DNA of 64,000 bases from CAZBEL01 sp964628055. GTDB lineage: Bacteria; Fidelibacterota; Marinisomatia; Marinisomatales; TCS56. A model generated the notes under the pieces. It was given only the letters and a program-made list of their open reading frames with translations, was not told the DNA's origin and made no database searches. The translations under genes and the position numbers were made by a program. Below are positions 1-9,262 of this stretch, piece after piece. The DNA is taken from assembly GCA_964628055.1 (NCBI GenBank), contig CAZVNL010000003.1:1-64000 (forward strand), read 5' to 3'. Position 1 is the stretch's first letter; each line of letters starts with the position of its first letter.

Positions 1-22
1 TTTTCCATGTCCGTTTATCACG

Positions 23-97
23 TGGCTCCGGAGGAGGGACTCGAACCCCCAACCTAGTGGTTAACAGCCACCCGCTCTACCATTGAGCTACTCCGGA
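23..97 (-). tRNA. tRNA-Asn (anticodon GTT), CCA encoded
   Basis: Read on the minus strand, the 7-bp acceptor stem TCCGGAG/CTCCGGA closes perfectly. A D-arm (AGCTCAATGGTAGAGC) and a T-arm with GGTTCGAGTCC are present. The anticodon stem GGTGG/CCACT encloses the loop CTGTTAA, giving anticodon GTT, which decodes AAC/AAU (Asn). The discriminator is G at 26 and CCA is encoded at 23-25. No other tRNA lies next to it. Confidence 0.97.
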
Positions 98-233
98 ATT
101 CATTCCTCTAAATTGCCAACATTACCTTCCCAGAACGCCAGAAGGAGGCCGTATTGAGATGACACAGGTACCGGTCTGAAACGATGTTTTTATGGGGGGC
201 GAATTTAGGGCAAATTCAAGAAGGAATAAACCA

Positions 234-2084
234 TTACATCTCTTTCTCGGCCACCAGGGGTTTCCCTGCAATAAACAGTCCCTGGCGTCGTTCCTCCTTG
301 GTGATGTAGACTATTCCGGGCTCATCATGGGGTTGCCCATAAACCGAGTGCAACGATTTCAACCCGCCTAACCATTTCCGACGGTCGCACAAATAAACCA
401 AATCGCCCACGTCAGCCGCCATGGTTGCCATATCCTCTTTGGAAAATCGCAGGGCTTCCTCGTCCCCGGGAACCAACTTCCACTGGACTTCCACCTTTGC
501 CCCCACCCGATCGTTGGGCTTGGCACCTTTGAAAAACTCCCGGGTTTTCTCAATTGTCCATACGGTCAATCCCTCAATATCTTTCTTGGTGGGCGGTCGG
601 GTGATTAAGGTCACTACCACGGCCACTCCCAGGCAAACAAAAGTGTTATACAGGGCGCGAATATAGGTATAGGGATGCTCGGGATTCATGGCAATCCCGT
701 GGTCGAAGGGGGCAATGAACGTGCCGGGATATCGTCCCCCTAACCACATAAGAAAAGCTCCCCCTAGAAAAGTGGCAATGGCCGCCGTGGTGTTATAGCG
801 GCGCCAGAAAATCCCCAGAAAGATCGCCACCACCAAAGGGGGCGTCATGGTACTATGGAAGAAACCGTGCGCCTCATAAAGGGTGGGGAAATTATTGAAG
901 AAAACGGTACTCACAGCACCTAATACCGTGGCGCCTGCGGAGACAATCATGGCCACGCGGAGATAGTGCTTGTCGTTCCGGCCTTTTACAATCGGACGGT
1001 AAACATCATTCACTACCACGGCGGCCACGGCATTGATTAACGTGTCCACCGTGGACATGAGCGCGGCGGCCACCGCGGCAATGAGAAACGCAAAAACCAC
1101 TTCCGAACTGGTGACGATACTGGCGACGTAGGTAAAGACATGGTCAAACTTGATAACTACCGGCCAGCTATCGGGCTTCAGGATACTAATTGCTTTCCCA
1201 ATCCAACCAGCGTTCGAAACGGCGATGGTGGAAATGGGTAAAAGCACCAGAATGTTGAACGCCGCGGCCTTACGTCCCTCGTGTACGCTCTTAGCCGCCA
1301 TAAAACGCATCACCAATCCCTGGTTCATGAACAAGAAACCAATAGATCCGGCAACGCCATCCTGCCAAAAGATGCCTACGAAGTTGAAGTCGCTGGGTTT
1401 ATTGAAATCTGCCAGGGGCAATTTGAACTCGGGACTCAGGGCACCCCAAAACGATCCAAAACCGCCCACAAATTGGATACCCAATACAAAGATAAAAATA
1501 CCGGCAAAGAGGAGAATAAACCCCTGGGCCAAATCGGTGAAAATGACCGCCGTCTGACCACCAAAAGTAATGTAAATCCCCGAAATGACCGCCACGACGA
1601 AAATGATGGTGTACAGATTCCACCCCAAGACCGGCTCTAAGGTCTTCCCCATGGTCAAGAACCCAATGGCGATATAGCCGATCATGTAACCTAAAATCGC
1701 CACCGTTGCCAGGATACGAACACCCCGGTTGAAGCGCCGCTCGAAGTAATCAGGAATGGAACGGATCTTGGTGTAGTATACGATGGGTAACCAGCCAAAG
1801 AGAAAGAAAGGGACGAAGAACCAGTCGTTCATGTACGTCATGGTGGAGGAGAAGCCGTACTGATAGGCCTTGGCCGAATATTTCAAGAAACTGTGTGACC
1901 CTACCCCGGTGGCCACGATAGACATGGTAATGAGCCACCAGGAAAAGCGCCGGCCACTGAAAAAGAAATCAGTGGTGGTCTGGTTGTACTTGGAAAAATA
2001 AGACCCAAAGCCCAAAATAAGGGCAAAATACCCGAAAATTATAACCCAGAAAGTGAAGGAGGTGTGAATAATCTGTTCACTCAT
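234..2084 (-). CDS. sodium:solute symporter (SSS family)
   Basis: This is a polytopic inner-membrane protein of 616 residues that imports a solute with Na+; the substrate cannot be told from sequence. Many hydrophobic helices run from residue 10 to about 505, followed by a roughly 100-residue charged cytoplasmic tail. The family pattern is visible in DFFFSGRRFSWWLITMSI near residue 35, the helix around GGQTAVIFTDLAQG, and AALMSTVDTLINAVAAVV, where SSS proteins have a conserved Ser/Asp in a helix. I chose the ATG at 2084 over the longer frame start because GGAGGAG lies six bases upstream and the ATG overlaps the stop of the upstream small membrane protein as ATGA. The two proteins are therefore probably translationally coupled and may act together. 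Confidence 0.9.
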   Translation of the reverse strand: MSEQIIHTSFTFWVIIFGYFALILGFGSYFSKYNQTTTDFFFSGRRFSWWLITMSIVATGVGSHSFLKYSAKAYQYGFSSTMTYMNDWFFVPFFLFGWLPIVYYTKIRSIPDYFERRFNRGVRILATVAILGYMIGYIAIGFLTMGKTLEPVLGWNLYTIIFVVAVISGIYITFGGQTAVIFTDLAQGFILLFAGIFIFVLGIQFVGGFGSFWGALSPEFKLPLADFNKPSDFNFVGIFWQDGVAGSIGFLFMNQGLVMRFMAAKSVHEGRKAAAFNILVLLPISTIAVSNAGWIGKAISILKPDSWPVVIKFDHVFTYVASIVTSSEVVFAFLIAAVAAALMSTVDTLINAVAAVVVNDVYRPIVKGRNDKHYLRVAMIVSAGATVLGAVSTVFFNNFPTLYEAHGFFHSTMTPPLVVAIFLGIFWRRYNTTAAIATFLGGAFLMWLGGRYPGTFIAPFDHGIAMNPEHPYTYIRALYNTFVCLGVAVVVTLITRPPTKKDIEGLTVWTIEKTREFFKGAKPNDRVGAKVEVQWKLVPGDEEALRFSKEDMATMAADVGDLVYLCDRRKWLGGLKSLHSVYGQPHDEPGIVYITKEERRQGLFIAGKPLVAEKEM

Positions 2085-2386
2085 GAGTAGCTCCTCCAGA
2101 CGGGTCTCAGGGTAAAAACAGCCACAAGAATGCACAGGACGATGATAATGAAAATGATCGTGTTGCTGGCTCCCAAAGCCGCCAGGGTGGTGACGGCGTG
2201 AATCGTCATGTACCAGGCGAAACCAAAAAACAGGACCCCGAACCAGAGCTTATGTTTCGGCCGCCTCAGGTCCAAAGAGCCCGATCTGAGGACAACCCAA
2301 ATTCCCGCTGCAAATAGGATCCCTCCCGCTCCGTAGAGATAAAGGTAAGGTAACCAGGTACGGGTAAAGGGAAGGGCTTCGGTCAT
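2081..2386 (-). CDS. small three-helix membrane protein coupled to the SSS symporter
   Basis: This 101-residue protein has three likely membrane helices (about residues 12-33, 46-69 and 75-93) and a basic loop (RRPKHK) between the first two. No family is recognised. It sits between a HIT hydrolase and the SSS symporter, overlapping both by four bases (ATGA), so the three genes are one translationally coupled unit. Some SSS transporters are encoded with a small membrane partner. That role is an inference from position, because the sequence does not resemble the common DUF4212 partner closely enough to name it. Confidence 0.75.
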   Translation of the reverse strand: MTEALPFTRTWLPYLYLYGAGGILFAAGIWVVLRSGSLDLRRPKHKLWFGVLFFGFAWYMTIHAVTTLAALGASNTIIFIIIVLCILVAVFTLRPVWRSYS

Positions 2387-2868
2387 GACAGGCGATCAAA
2401 CTCCGGTTTTAGTAAATCGTAGGTCTCCCACAATCCCTCAACAATGACTTTGGTATGGCCCAGGATGGGCATGTAGTTGGTGTCCCCCACCCACCGGGGA
2501 ACCAGGTGGTAATGAACATGCTCTTCAATACCGGCGCCAGCCGCCCGACCAATATTCACCCCAAAGTTGAACCCCTCTACACGCATGGTCTTCCGTAAAA
2601 TGCTCATGGAGTAATTGGCTAACGTCATGATTTCTGTCAGGGTGTCGATTTTTAGGTCTTCGGTGCTATCGCAGTGTTGGTACGGAGCTACCATGAGATG
2701 ACCATTGCTGTAGGGGTAGAGGTTCATCAAGACAAAAGCTTGTTTCCCCCGATACAGGATCAGGGTCTCCCGCTCATCTTTCCTTTGGGGCTTCGTGCAA
2801 AATATGCACTCTTTCTCCTTGGGTTGTCGTACATACTCAATCCGCCAGGGAGCCCAAAGTTTATCCAT
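2383..2868 (-). CDS. HIT family nucleotide hydrolase/phosphorylase
   Basis: This soluble 161-residue protein has the histidine-triad signature HVHYH (H117, H119, H121) preceded by GAGIEEH; the central His attacks the alpha-phosphate of a nucleotide substrate. An N-terminal CIFC pair (C21, C24) after WAPWR and the motif LYPYSNGHLMVAPYQH near residue 50 are typical of the diadenosine tetraphosphate phosphorylase-like branch of HIT proteins. The length fits the family. It is the first gene of a coupled unit with a small membrane protein and an SSS symporter; no metabolic link to transport is evident. The exact substrate is unassigned. Confidence 0.92.
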   Translation of the reverse strand: MDKLWAPWRIEYVRQPKEKECIFCTKPQRKDERETLILYRGKQAFVLMNLYPYSNGHLMVAPYQHCDSTEDLKIDTLTEIMTLANYSMSILRKTMRVEGFNFGVNIGRAAGAGIEEHVHYHLVPRWVGDTNYMPILGHTKVIVEGLWETYDLLKPEFDRLS

Positions 2869-2983
2869 TTTTAAAAAGCGTGAGGGGTGAAAGGATGGGC
2901 GAGGGGAACTCGCCTAATAGGTTCTGGGGCGTTGACCGGGGATTAAGAAGTGATCTGTTATCTACGCTGCCACTCAACACCAA

Positions 2984-5065
2984 TCACTCCTCGTCTTTCT
3001 TTTTGCTCTTCTCGATGACTCGTTGTTCCAGGTCCCGGGGCATTTGCTCGTAGTGGCTGAAAGACTCCGAGTGTAATCCTCGTCCCCCTGTAAGAGAGCG
3101 CAGGGTGGTAGAATAATTATAGAGGTTCGCCTGGGGCACCTGAGCCTTGATGACCTGGAAGCTGCCTTCCGTATCCATGCCTAAAATCTTACCCCGGCGC
3201 CCGGAAATGTCCCCCATGACATCCCCCATATAATCCTCGGGCACTTTCACTTCTAAATTGATAATGGGCTCTAACAGACAGGGTTTTGCTGCGCGAAAGG
3301 CCTCCTTAAAGGCTTCCTTTCCGGCAATTTGGAAAGCAATGTCCTTAGAATCTACGGGGTGCTGCTTCCCATCGTAAAATTCCACCTTCAAATCCACCAC
3401 CCGATAGCCGGCGATCACCCCTTCTTCACAAGCGGCTTTCACACCTTTCTCCACGGAAGGGACGAATACTCGATCTACGTTTTGTCCCACCAGCGATTCG
3501 GTGAATTCAACCCCCGAACCGCGTTCCTTAGGTTCGATGCGCATCCACACCTCGGCAAACTGGCCCGCGCCGCCACTTTGTTTCTTGTGACGATACTTGG
3601 ACTCCCCTTTAGCCTGGATGGTTTCCCGGTAGGGAATCTTTGGTTCCTTCAGATCAATCTCCACATTGTACCTGCGTTTAAGACGTTGGCTCACTACCTG
3701 TAGATGCAACTCCCCCTGACCGGAGATCACCGTCTGTTTCAACTCGGCGTCCACCCGATACTTGAAAGTGGGGTCTTCTTCATGGAGCGTAGCCAGACCC
3801 ACGGCTACCTTCTCCTCATCACCTTTGGAATGAATGCTAATGGCCGCATGGATATTGGGCTCCGGGTAGTCAATCCCAGCCAATTCTACGGTAAACTTGG
3901 GATGGCACAGGGTATCCCCAGTATGCGTGTCTTTCAATTTGACCACCGCCCCGATGTCTCCGGCGTTCAGAAAATTCACGCTGGTGCGCGTCTTCCCATT
4001 GAGGACAAAAAGCTGGCCAAGGCGCTCGCTCTTATCGCGACTGACATTATAAAGATCCTGTCCGGTGGAGACCTTTCCTGAATACACCCGAAAAAGGGAC
4101 AGTTCCCCCACATGGGCCTCGGAAAGGGTCTTGAAGATAAAGACTACCGGCTCCTTACCCGAGAGATTCACCGGTACCTCTTTTCCGTCACGGGGATTTT
4201 CCGCCATGACGGTGGCCCGGTCAACGGGTGAGGAACCGTATTTAGCAATAAAGTCCATTAATCGGCTGACGCCTAGGTTGCGTACGGCTGAAGTACAAAA
4301 AACGGGGATAAAGGCCTGGTTCTGCACGGCGGCATGAATCCCCCCGCGCATTTCCTCTTCTGTTAAACCCTCCTGCTCAAAGAATTTTTCCAACAAGGCG
4401 TCATCAGATTCGGCCACATACTCGATCAATTCTTCATGAAGCTTCTCTACCCGCGTGACCCAGTCACCAGTTAAGTCGCTTTCAGTAAAAGTGCCATCCC
4501 CATCAGCGGAGTAGGTCAATATTTTTTTCCGCAGGACATCCACCACCTGGTTAAATCCTGGTCCCGGATTAACGGGCAACATCAAGGGAAACACTTTCTG
4601 TCCAAAATGATCCCGGAGGTCCTGAAGGGCGCCTTCAAAACCAACATGCTCCTTATCCGCGCCGTTCAAGACCAATAGCTTGGGCAGGTTCAGTTTACTG
4701 GCGTAGTTCCAGACCTGTTCGGTGCCCACCTCCACACCAGCGGTCACTCCTACGACAACCAGGGCAAAGTCGGCCACCACCAGGGAGCTGAGCGTTTCCC
4801 CGATAAAGTCTAAATACCCCGGGGTATCAATGAAGTTGAATTTTTTCTCCAGCCATTCCAGGTGGAGGGGTGTGGCGTGAATGGAAATTTGACGCTCTTT
4901 CTCGCCGGTGTGATAATCGGAAACGGTGCTCCCCGCAGCGATGCTCCCCAGACGATTCAGCGCGCCAGCAGTGACTAAAAAGGATTCACTGAGCATGGTC
5001 TTGCCACAGGCGCCATGCCCCACCAGAGCAAAGTTGCGGATATCCTCAGTTTGATACTCTTTCAT
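2984..5065 (-). CDS. EF-G-like translational GTPase (FusA paralogue) with NGAD in place of NKxD
   Basis: This 693-residue protein has the full EF-G domain order: GTPase domain with P-loop GHGACGKT (16-23) and DTPG (80-83), beta-barrel domain II, and domains III-V ending in an EF-G C-terminal fold. It resembles the EF-G-like/EF-G2 branch rather than the canonical translocase and stands alone, without ribosomal genes. The base-recognition motif normally NKxD reads NGAD (134-137), confirmed by codons AAC GGC GCG GAT, so the Lys that stacks on guanine is missing. The start is supported by AGGA eight bases upstream of the ATG. The cellular role of this branch is not settled. It should bind ribosomes; GTP specificity may be weaker than in EF-G. 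Confidence 0.88.
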   Translation of the reverse strand: MKEYQTEDIRNFALVGHGACGKTMLSESFLVTAGALNRLGSIAAGSTVSDYHTGEKERQISIHATPLHLEWLEKKFNFIDTPGYLDFIGETLSSLVVADFALVVVGVTAGVEVGTEQVWNYASKLNLPKLLVLNGADKEHVGFEGALQDLRDHFGQKVFPLMLPVNPGPGFNQVVDVLRKKILTYSADGDGTFTESDLTGDWVTRVEKLHEELIEYVAESDDALLEKFFEQEGLTEEEMRGGIHAAVQNQAFIPVFCTSAVRNLGVSRLMDFIAKYGSSPVDRATVMAENPRDGKEVPVNLSGKEPVVFIFKTLSEAHVGELSLFRVYSGKVSTGQDLYNVSRDKSERLGQLFVLNGKTRTSVNFLNAGDIGAVVKLKDTHTGDTLCHPKFTVELAGIDYPEPNIHAAISIHSKGDEEKVAVGLATLHEEDPTFKYRVDAELKQTVISGQGELHLQVVSQRLKRRYNVEIDLKEPKIPYRETIQAKGESKYRHKKQSGGAGQFAEVWMRIEPKERGSGVEFTESLVGQNVDRVFVPSVEKGVKAACEEGVIAGYRVVDLKVEFYDGKQHPVDSKDIAFQIAGKEAFKEAFRAAKPCLLEPIINLEVKVPEDYMGDVMGDISGRRGKILGMDTEGSFQVIKAQVPQANLYNYSTTLRSLTGGRGLHSESFSHYEQMPRDLEQRVIEKSKKKDEE

Positions 5066-5184
5066 TCGTCCATCCTAATAATTTTTCCTTGATGATCCCT
5101 ACAATTAGGGGTGGGTAAGGGGGAAATAAATACGGGGAAAAAGAACTCAATTGTAACCAGTTTGCAAGGGTGAAATCAAGGGTT

Positions 5185-5460
5185 TTACACCGTTTCAGCG
5201 TCCCAGGGCAATAATTGTTGCTCTTCGATATAGGCCCGGAGGGCCGGGATGACATATACCCCCTCCAAATCCAGGTTAGCAAACTCCTGAGCCAGTATAC
5301 GCAGGCGTTGTTCTAAGGGTCGTACCTTGTTCAAGACGATGAAACGTTTGGAATTCACCGTACAGCCACCGCCCACAAAATCCCCTTTCCCCTGGACAAT
5401 GGTAATGTCCAAGCGCTCTGCCAGCTCCTGGAATTGATTCAGCAACACCTCACCATTCAT
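5185..5460 (-). CDS. small conserved hypothetical protein downstream of manC
   Basis: This 91-residue soluble protein has no signal peptide. The pattern GGGCTVNSKRFIVLN, a middle LEQRLRILAQEF helix and an ending DLEGVYVIPALRAYIEE are familiar from small uncharacterised proteins in several Gram-negative phyla, but I cannot attach a function. It starts 11 bases after the end of manC on the same strand and is probably co-transcribed with it. GGGG lies about eight bases upstream of the ATG. Confidence 0.75.
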   Translation of the reverse strand: MNGEVLLNQFQELAERLDITIVQGKGDFVGGGCTVNSKRFIVLNKVRPLEQRLRILAQEFANLDLEGVYVIPALRAYIEEQQLLPWDAETV

Positions 5461-5471
5461 TTGTCGAGCCC

Positions 5472-6533
5472 CTATAAGAGAGAGTCGCGTTTTTGTTTCC
5501 GGAGCAGGTCTACTAATACTTTCACCTCCTCAGCACGTTCCCGGGGCACCACCAGGGTCACATCTTCCGTGTTTACTACTACAATGTCATTCAGTCCTAA
5601 CACCGCCGTGAATTTCCCCGTGGATTGGATGAAATTATTCTTCCCCGCCAACACGACGCCGTCACCACGCACGACATTTCCCTTGGCATTTTTAGGAATC
5701 ACATTATAAAGGGCATTCCAGGATCCCAGATCACTCCAGATGAAGTCGGCGCGCACCACGTAAAAATCCTTGGCCTTTTCCAAAAGACCGTAATCAATGG
5801 ATTCAGGAATGATCGTACTCCAGATTTCACGATATATGTCTTCGTTCTTACCCAGTATCGGTTTCAGGGCCATGAGTTGTTCATAGAGTTCGGGCATGTG
5901 TTGTTGCAACTTGTGGAAGAAAGAATCCACGCGCCAGATGAAAATGCCCCCGTTCCAGAGAAAATCTTTACTCTGCAGAAAACGCTGCGCCAACTGCAAA
6001 TGGGGTTTTTCAGCGAATGTTTTAACCTTGAAAGCGTTCAAGTGTTTTCCCGGCCTCTTGTGGTCATACTGAATGTATCCGTAGCCCGTGGCGGGATACG
6101 TAGGTTGAATTCCAACCGTGACTAGGGAACCATTTTGGATGGCGATTACCCGGGCGGTTTTCAGTACCCGTTCAAACTTTTTATGTCCTATGATGAGGTG
6201 ATCAGCTGGGAAAATACCCATCACGGCATCGTCCTTCAGTTTGGCAATATGCAAGGCGGAGAGTCCAATACAGGGAGCCGTATTTTTCCCTTCAGGCTCA
6301 ATGATTATGTTTTCCGGTTTTAAGCCCTTTACTTCCTCCCGGATCAAGTCCACCAAATCAGCACTGGTCACCAGAAAGATGTCCTCTACAAATTTGATCT
6401 TTCGCAGTCGGTCTACCGTCATCTGAAGCATGGACTGATCCCCGATGATTTTTAACAACTGCTTAGGGCGATTGTGACGGCTGTAAGGCCAGAAACGCGT
6501 TCCCCGACCCCCGGCCATGATTACACAATACAT
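5472..6533 (-). CDS. manC: mannose-1-phosphate guanylyltransferase
   Basis: It makes GDP-mannose from mannose-1-phosphate and GTP, a precursor for cell-surface glycans. The N-terminus VIMAGGRGTRFWPYSR followed by RPKQLL is the nucleotide-binding signature of this nucleotidyltransferase family. FPADH (metal and nucleotide contact) and TFAEKP (product-binding Lys) follow in order. At 353 residues it has the short, single-domain form without the C-terminal isomerase domain of bifunctional ManC/AlgA. The start ATG leads directly into the Rossmann strand. It is followed closely by a small hypothetical gene. Confidence 0.94.
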   Translation of the reverse strand: MYCVIMAGGRGTRFWPYSRHNRPKQLLKIIGDQSMLQMTVDRLRKIKFVEDIFLVTSADLVDLIREEVKGLKPENIIIEPEGKNTAPCIGLSALHIAKLKDDAVMGIFPADHLIIGHKKFERVLKTARVIAIQNGSLVTVGIQPTYPATGYGYIQYDHKRPGKHLNAFKVKTFAEKPHLQLAQRFLQSKDFLWNGGIFIWRVDSFFHKLQQHMPELYEQLMALKPILGKNEDIYREIWSTIIPESIDYGLLEKAKDFYVVRADFIWSDLGSWNALYNVIPKNAKGNVVRGDGVVLAGKNNFIQSTGKFTAVLGLNDIVVVNTEDVTLVVPRERAEEVKVLVDLLRKQKRDSLL

Positions 6534-6671
6534 TTTAATTACCCACTCCTACCGGAACAAACCGCACAATAAACACGGGGTCTAACCCCACCAAGGGCAA
6601 TCGCCCTGGTTGGTTTTACCCAGGATGGCATGGTGGTGTAGTCTGCTCTGAACTTTATGTACAAAACGAGA
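6534..6671 (-). other. gap between the Ig-like lipoprotein gene and manC, with two small hairpins
   Basis: No gene is seen. Read on the minus strand the gap holds an AGGGC/GCCCT hairpin with a GATT loop (6594-6607) and then a GGGGT/ACCCC hairpin with a three-base loop (6577-6589), shortly before the manC ATG. Neither is followed by a T-run, so they are leader structure or a weak terminator for the upstream lipoprotein gene. Confidence 0.3.
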
Positions 6672-8414
6672 TTAATCGTATGTTTTTCCTAAGAGGCCGG
6701 CACGCCAGGGAAGGGGACCTACTTCCAAATCCCAATTGGCCCGCACCTGGAGGGTATCCGGATAGATGAAGAACCGCTCACTGGGCTGGAAAGGAAAGGC
6801 TGTGCCAAAGGTGTAAGCGCTGTCGCCATCGCGATCCTCAAAAATCATCAAGGTGTAACGGCCTTCAGGCAAAGCATTAAATTCAAATTTCGCCTGAGAA
6901 TTTACAACCACAAGGGTTCTTTTGGATGCCTTTTCCACCTCGCTGACCTCTACCATCAACCCTGGAGAAGGCGCTCCCTGAAGGGAGCCCAAAATGCTCC
7001 CGTAACCTGGAGGCTCCACTGTACCTACCTGGAAAGTAAGCAGCGAATCTCTTAATTGCGTTCCGTTCCAGGCGGTGAAACCTTGACTGAATAAAAATAA
7101 TTGATACTTGGCTTTTGGCTGCCATCCCTGGACAGGACGCACCTTCACCACCATGGGATTTGCGATTTCAACTTCCAGCTCCACCTTCAAAGTGTCCTGG
7201 AGAAAAAGTCGGATATGATCATCGGGGTTGGAAACAGTAACCGGTTTCGTAAAGACAAGTTCCAGGGCCCTTGTGCGGTTTTCTTCCAGCTTTAAAGTTG
7301 CTTTTTGCGGGGGTTGACTCAGCTCCAGGGCGGTGGTGTCACGTTCCTCTGGAATGTGCACGGTGATGAAAGCCGAGTCCACGAAAGTCGTATCGCCATG
7401 ACGTAAATCTTGCACCACAATCTTGACCTTTTCAGTTGGCAGGGAATCCCGGGTCACTACTATTAAATTGTGTCGGTCCCGGGGGTCTACGAAGGTTTCC
7501 GTTTCCGGTATTAACCTAGCGGGCGTTTGGATCGCCACTTTCGCTGTTATCTCCTCCAGGGGTAAGATACGATTAAAAATCAATTGGCCATAACCTTGCG
7601 GTGACCAATTCCCCCGCAGCAAACGCCACGGTTCCGGTTTGCGGTGGAGGCGCATGTTCACACCCGTGACGGTTTCCTTTTTCCCTATTGAAATGAAGGA
7701 ATCCCAATAAATCCCATGTTGCATGCGGAGAGGATCCAGGGGTAGCCCGGCCGCCTGGCGTCCCAAAGCCAAAATCTGATAGCGCCCCGGCGCCAGGAAG
7801 TTAAACTCGTACGTCCCCTCGTCCGTGGCCTCGGTGATATAATCGGGGGGCTCCTGAAACAGGCTGTCCAGGGAAAGACCGCCTCCCAGGGAATAGAGAT
7901 GGAGAGAGACCTGGATCGCTCCGTACACCCGTCCGGTAATGCGGCTGCTGTCAATGGCTTCACCGGTGCTGTAGGCCAGATAGACGGGCGCCGCAAGTTC
8001 AACACCGTGTTCATCGGTCACTTCCCGCCCCAGGGAGATAATATAAGTTTGATCCGGTAGCAGGTCCTCGGGTAATGAAATTTCCAATTCTTTCCCCTGA
8101 AACTGCACCGCGGGTGGTGAAGATAGCTGAGGATACACGCGAATCCCTTTTGTCAGGCGGTCCTCATCCATATATTCTGAAAAGACCAAACGTATGTCCC
8201 CTCCTTGAAAGCGGGTCGTGCCGCTGGGCGGTTCAGCCAAGACCAACATGGGCGGCGTCGTGTCAGGAGGGCCTCCCCCAGGAAGTTTCACGGCAGCACA
8301 AGACGCCCAGTAAAAACCGTAGAGTAGGACGGCTGAGTATCCTAAAAAAAGATACCACTTTCGTGCTGGCGCCAGCCGATGCAAAGCAATTGTCTTGAAA
8401 GGGAGCGGGAACAT
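6672..8414 (-). CDS. lipoprotein with Ig-like (SbsA/Big_5-type) domains
   Basis: This secreted lipoprotein has 580 residues. A hydrophobic stretch at about 20-37 ends in WASC, a plausible lipobox with the lipidated Cys near residue 39. The mature part begins with a Gly/Pro-rich linker and PPDTTPP, then an Ig-like domain with the pattern LVFSEYMDEDRL, typical of bacterial Ig-like domain 5. A carboxypeptidase-regulatory-like beta domain (YEFNFLAPGRYQILAL) and further beta-rich repeats follow, the last with FNALPEGRYTLMIFEDRDGD. Similar proteins are common in Bacteroidota-like diderms. The function is unknown, probably surface or periplasmic. It follows sfsA by seven bases. Confidence 0.82.
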   Translation of the reverse strand: MFPLPFKTIALHRLAPARKWYLFLGYSAVLLYGFYWASCAAVKLPGGGPPDTTPPMLVLAEPPSGTTRFQGGDIRLVFSEYMDEDRLTKGIRVYPQLSSPPAVQFQGKELEISLPEDLLPDQTYIISLGREVTDEHGVELAAPVYLAYSTGEAIDSSRITGRVYGAIQVSLHLYSLGGGLSLDSLFQEPPDYITEATDEGTYEFNFLAPGRYQILALGRQAAGLPLDPLRMQHGIYWDSFISIGKKETVTGVNMRLHRKPEPWRLLRGNWSPQGYGQLIFNRILPLEEITAKVAIQTPARLIPETETFVDPRDRHNLIVVTRDSLPTEKVKIVVQDLRHGDTTFVDSAFITVHIPEERDTTALELSQPPQKATLKLEENRTRALELVFTKPVTVSNPDDHIRLFLQDTLKVELEVEIANPMVVKVRPVQGWQPKAKYQLFLFSQGFTAWNGTQLRDSLLTFQVGTVEPPGYGSILGSLQGAPSPGLMVEVSEVEKASKRTLVVVNSQAKFEFNALPEGRYTLMIFEDRDGDSAYTFGTAFPFQPSERFFIYPDTLQVRANWDLEVGPLPWRAGLLGKTYD

Positions 8415-8421
8415 TAGGAGA

Positions 8422-9126
8422 TTAATCCGGGGTCAAATTTATTGGAATTTCCCGTTGATAAGTGACGTCTTTTTCAGTCACCAGGAGCGTAATACACCAC
8501 AGGCGCACCCCGGTCTGGAACGCCTTGCGAAGGGCGGCCCCAAATTGGGGGTCCCGGGACCAGAAAGGTCGCAACTGGCGGGCATCGGGCCGCTGGCAAA
8601 TGAAAAGGATCCCCGCGCCAACACCCTGTTCAACGAGCCTCTGCAAGGCCTCCGCATGACGGCGTCCCCGAAGACTCACGGCATCGGGAAAACGAGCAAC
8701 ACCCTGCTGAACATAAGTCACTGACTTCACTTCCAAGTAAAAGGGATTCCCGTGAGTGTCTTCAATAAGAAAATCAAACCGATGTCGACCCAAACACACT
8801 TCTGGCTTTACCATGGTATAATGGCGGAACATGGGTAGAGTATGTTCCTGTAACGCCTGGCTGACGAAACGATTGGGTAACAGGGTATCCACAGAGACCC
8901 AATAGTTCCCGTGACGCACCATGACGGTGGAATAGGCTGTTTTACGATGGGTGGCAAGCGCAACTGGGCGTATCAGGACCTCCGTTTCCGGCAGTAATAA
9001 TTCCATCAGGCGGCCGGGGTCAGGAAGATGACTTTCCACCGTCTGTCCATCCATTTCCACAATGGTCAAAAAGCGGTTGGGACGACTCTGGAACCTCCCG
9101 CGCAGCAATGGCCCGGCAATTTTCAT
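8422..9126 (-). CDS. sfsA: SfsA family protein (sugar fermentation stimulation protein homologue)
   Basis: This 234-residue protein matches the usual SfsA length. Family features are the N-terminal OB-like part with RPNRFL and HLPDPGRLMELL, then the PD-(D/E)XK-like core with HRFDFLIE, YLEVKSVTY and FPDAVSLRGRRHAEAL, containing the acidic and Lys residues of a nuclease-type active site. SfsA proteins bind nucleic acid and have been linked to sugar metabolism in E. coli; the physiological role is unclear. It is the first gene of a two-gene unit with the Ig-like lipoprotein and diverges from hisC. Confidence 0.93.
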   Translation of the reverse strand: MKIAGPLLRGRFQSRPNRFLTIVEMDGQTVESHLPDPGRLMELLLPETEVLIRPVALATHRKTAYSTVMVRHGNYWVSVDTLLPNRFVSQALQEHTLPMFRHYTMVKPEVCLGRHRFDFLIEDTHGNPFYLEVKSVTYVQQGVARFPDAVSLRGRRHAEALQRLVEQGVGAGILFICQRPDARQLRPFWSRDPQFGAALRKAFQTGVRLWCITLLVTEKDVTYQREIPINLTPD

Positions 9127-9262
9127 TCGTAGAAATTAACAGTACACCACCATAAAGACCTACGATTCCAGCAGGCCCCGGTTTAACTCAAATTAGCTCT
9201 GGTAGGCAGTGTAAAAAATCTCCCGGTTGGCGTAATTTCCGGTAACCGTAATAAACCTGATT

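Noticed and set aside
3329..4337. Plus-strand frames of 90-125 codons opposite the EF-G-like gene
   Set aside because: Antisense shadows of a strongly conserved gene, with no starts or domains of their own.
5046..5282. 78-codon minus-strand frame upstream of the EF-G-like gene
   Set aside because: It overlaps the 3' part of the small conserved gene in another frame and the EF-G-like start, with no coding character.
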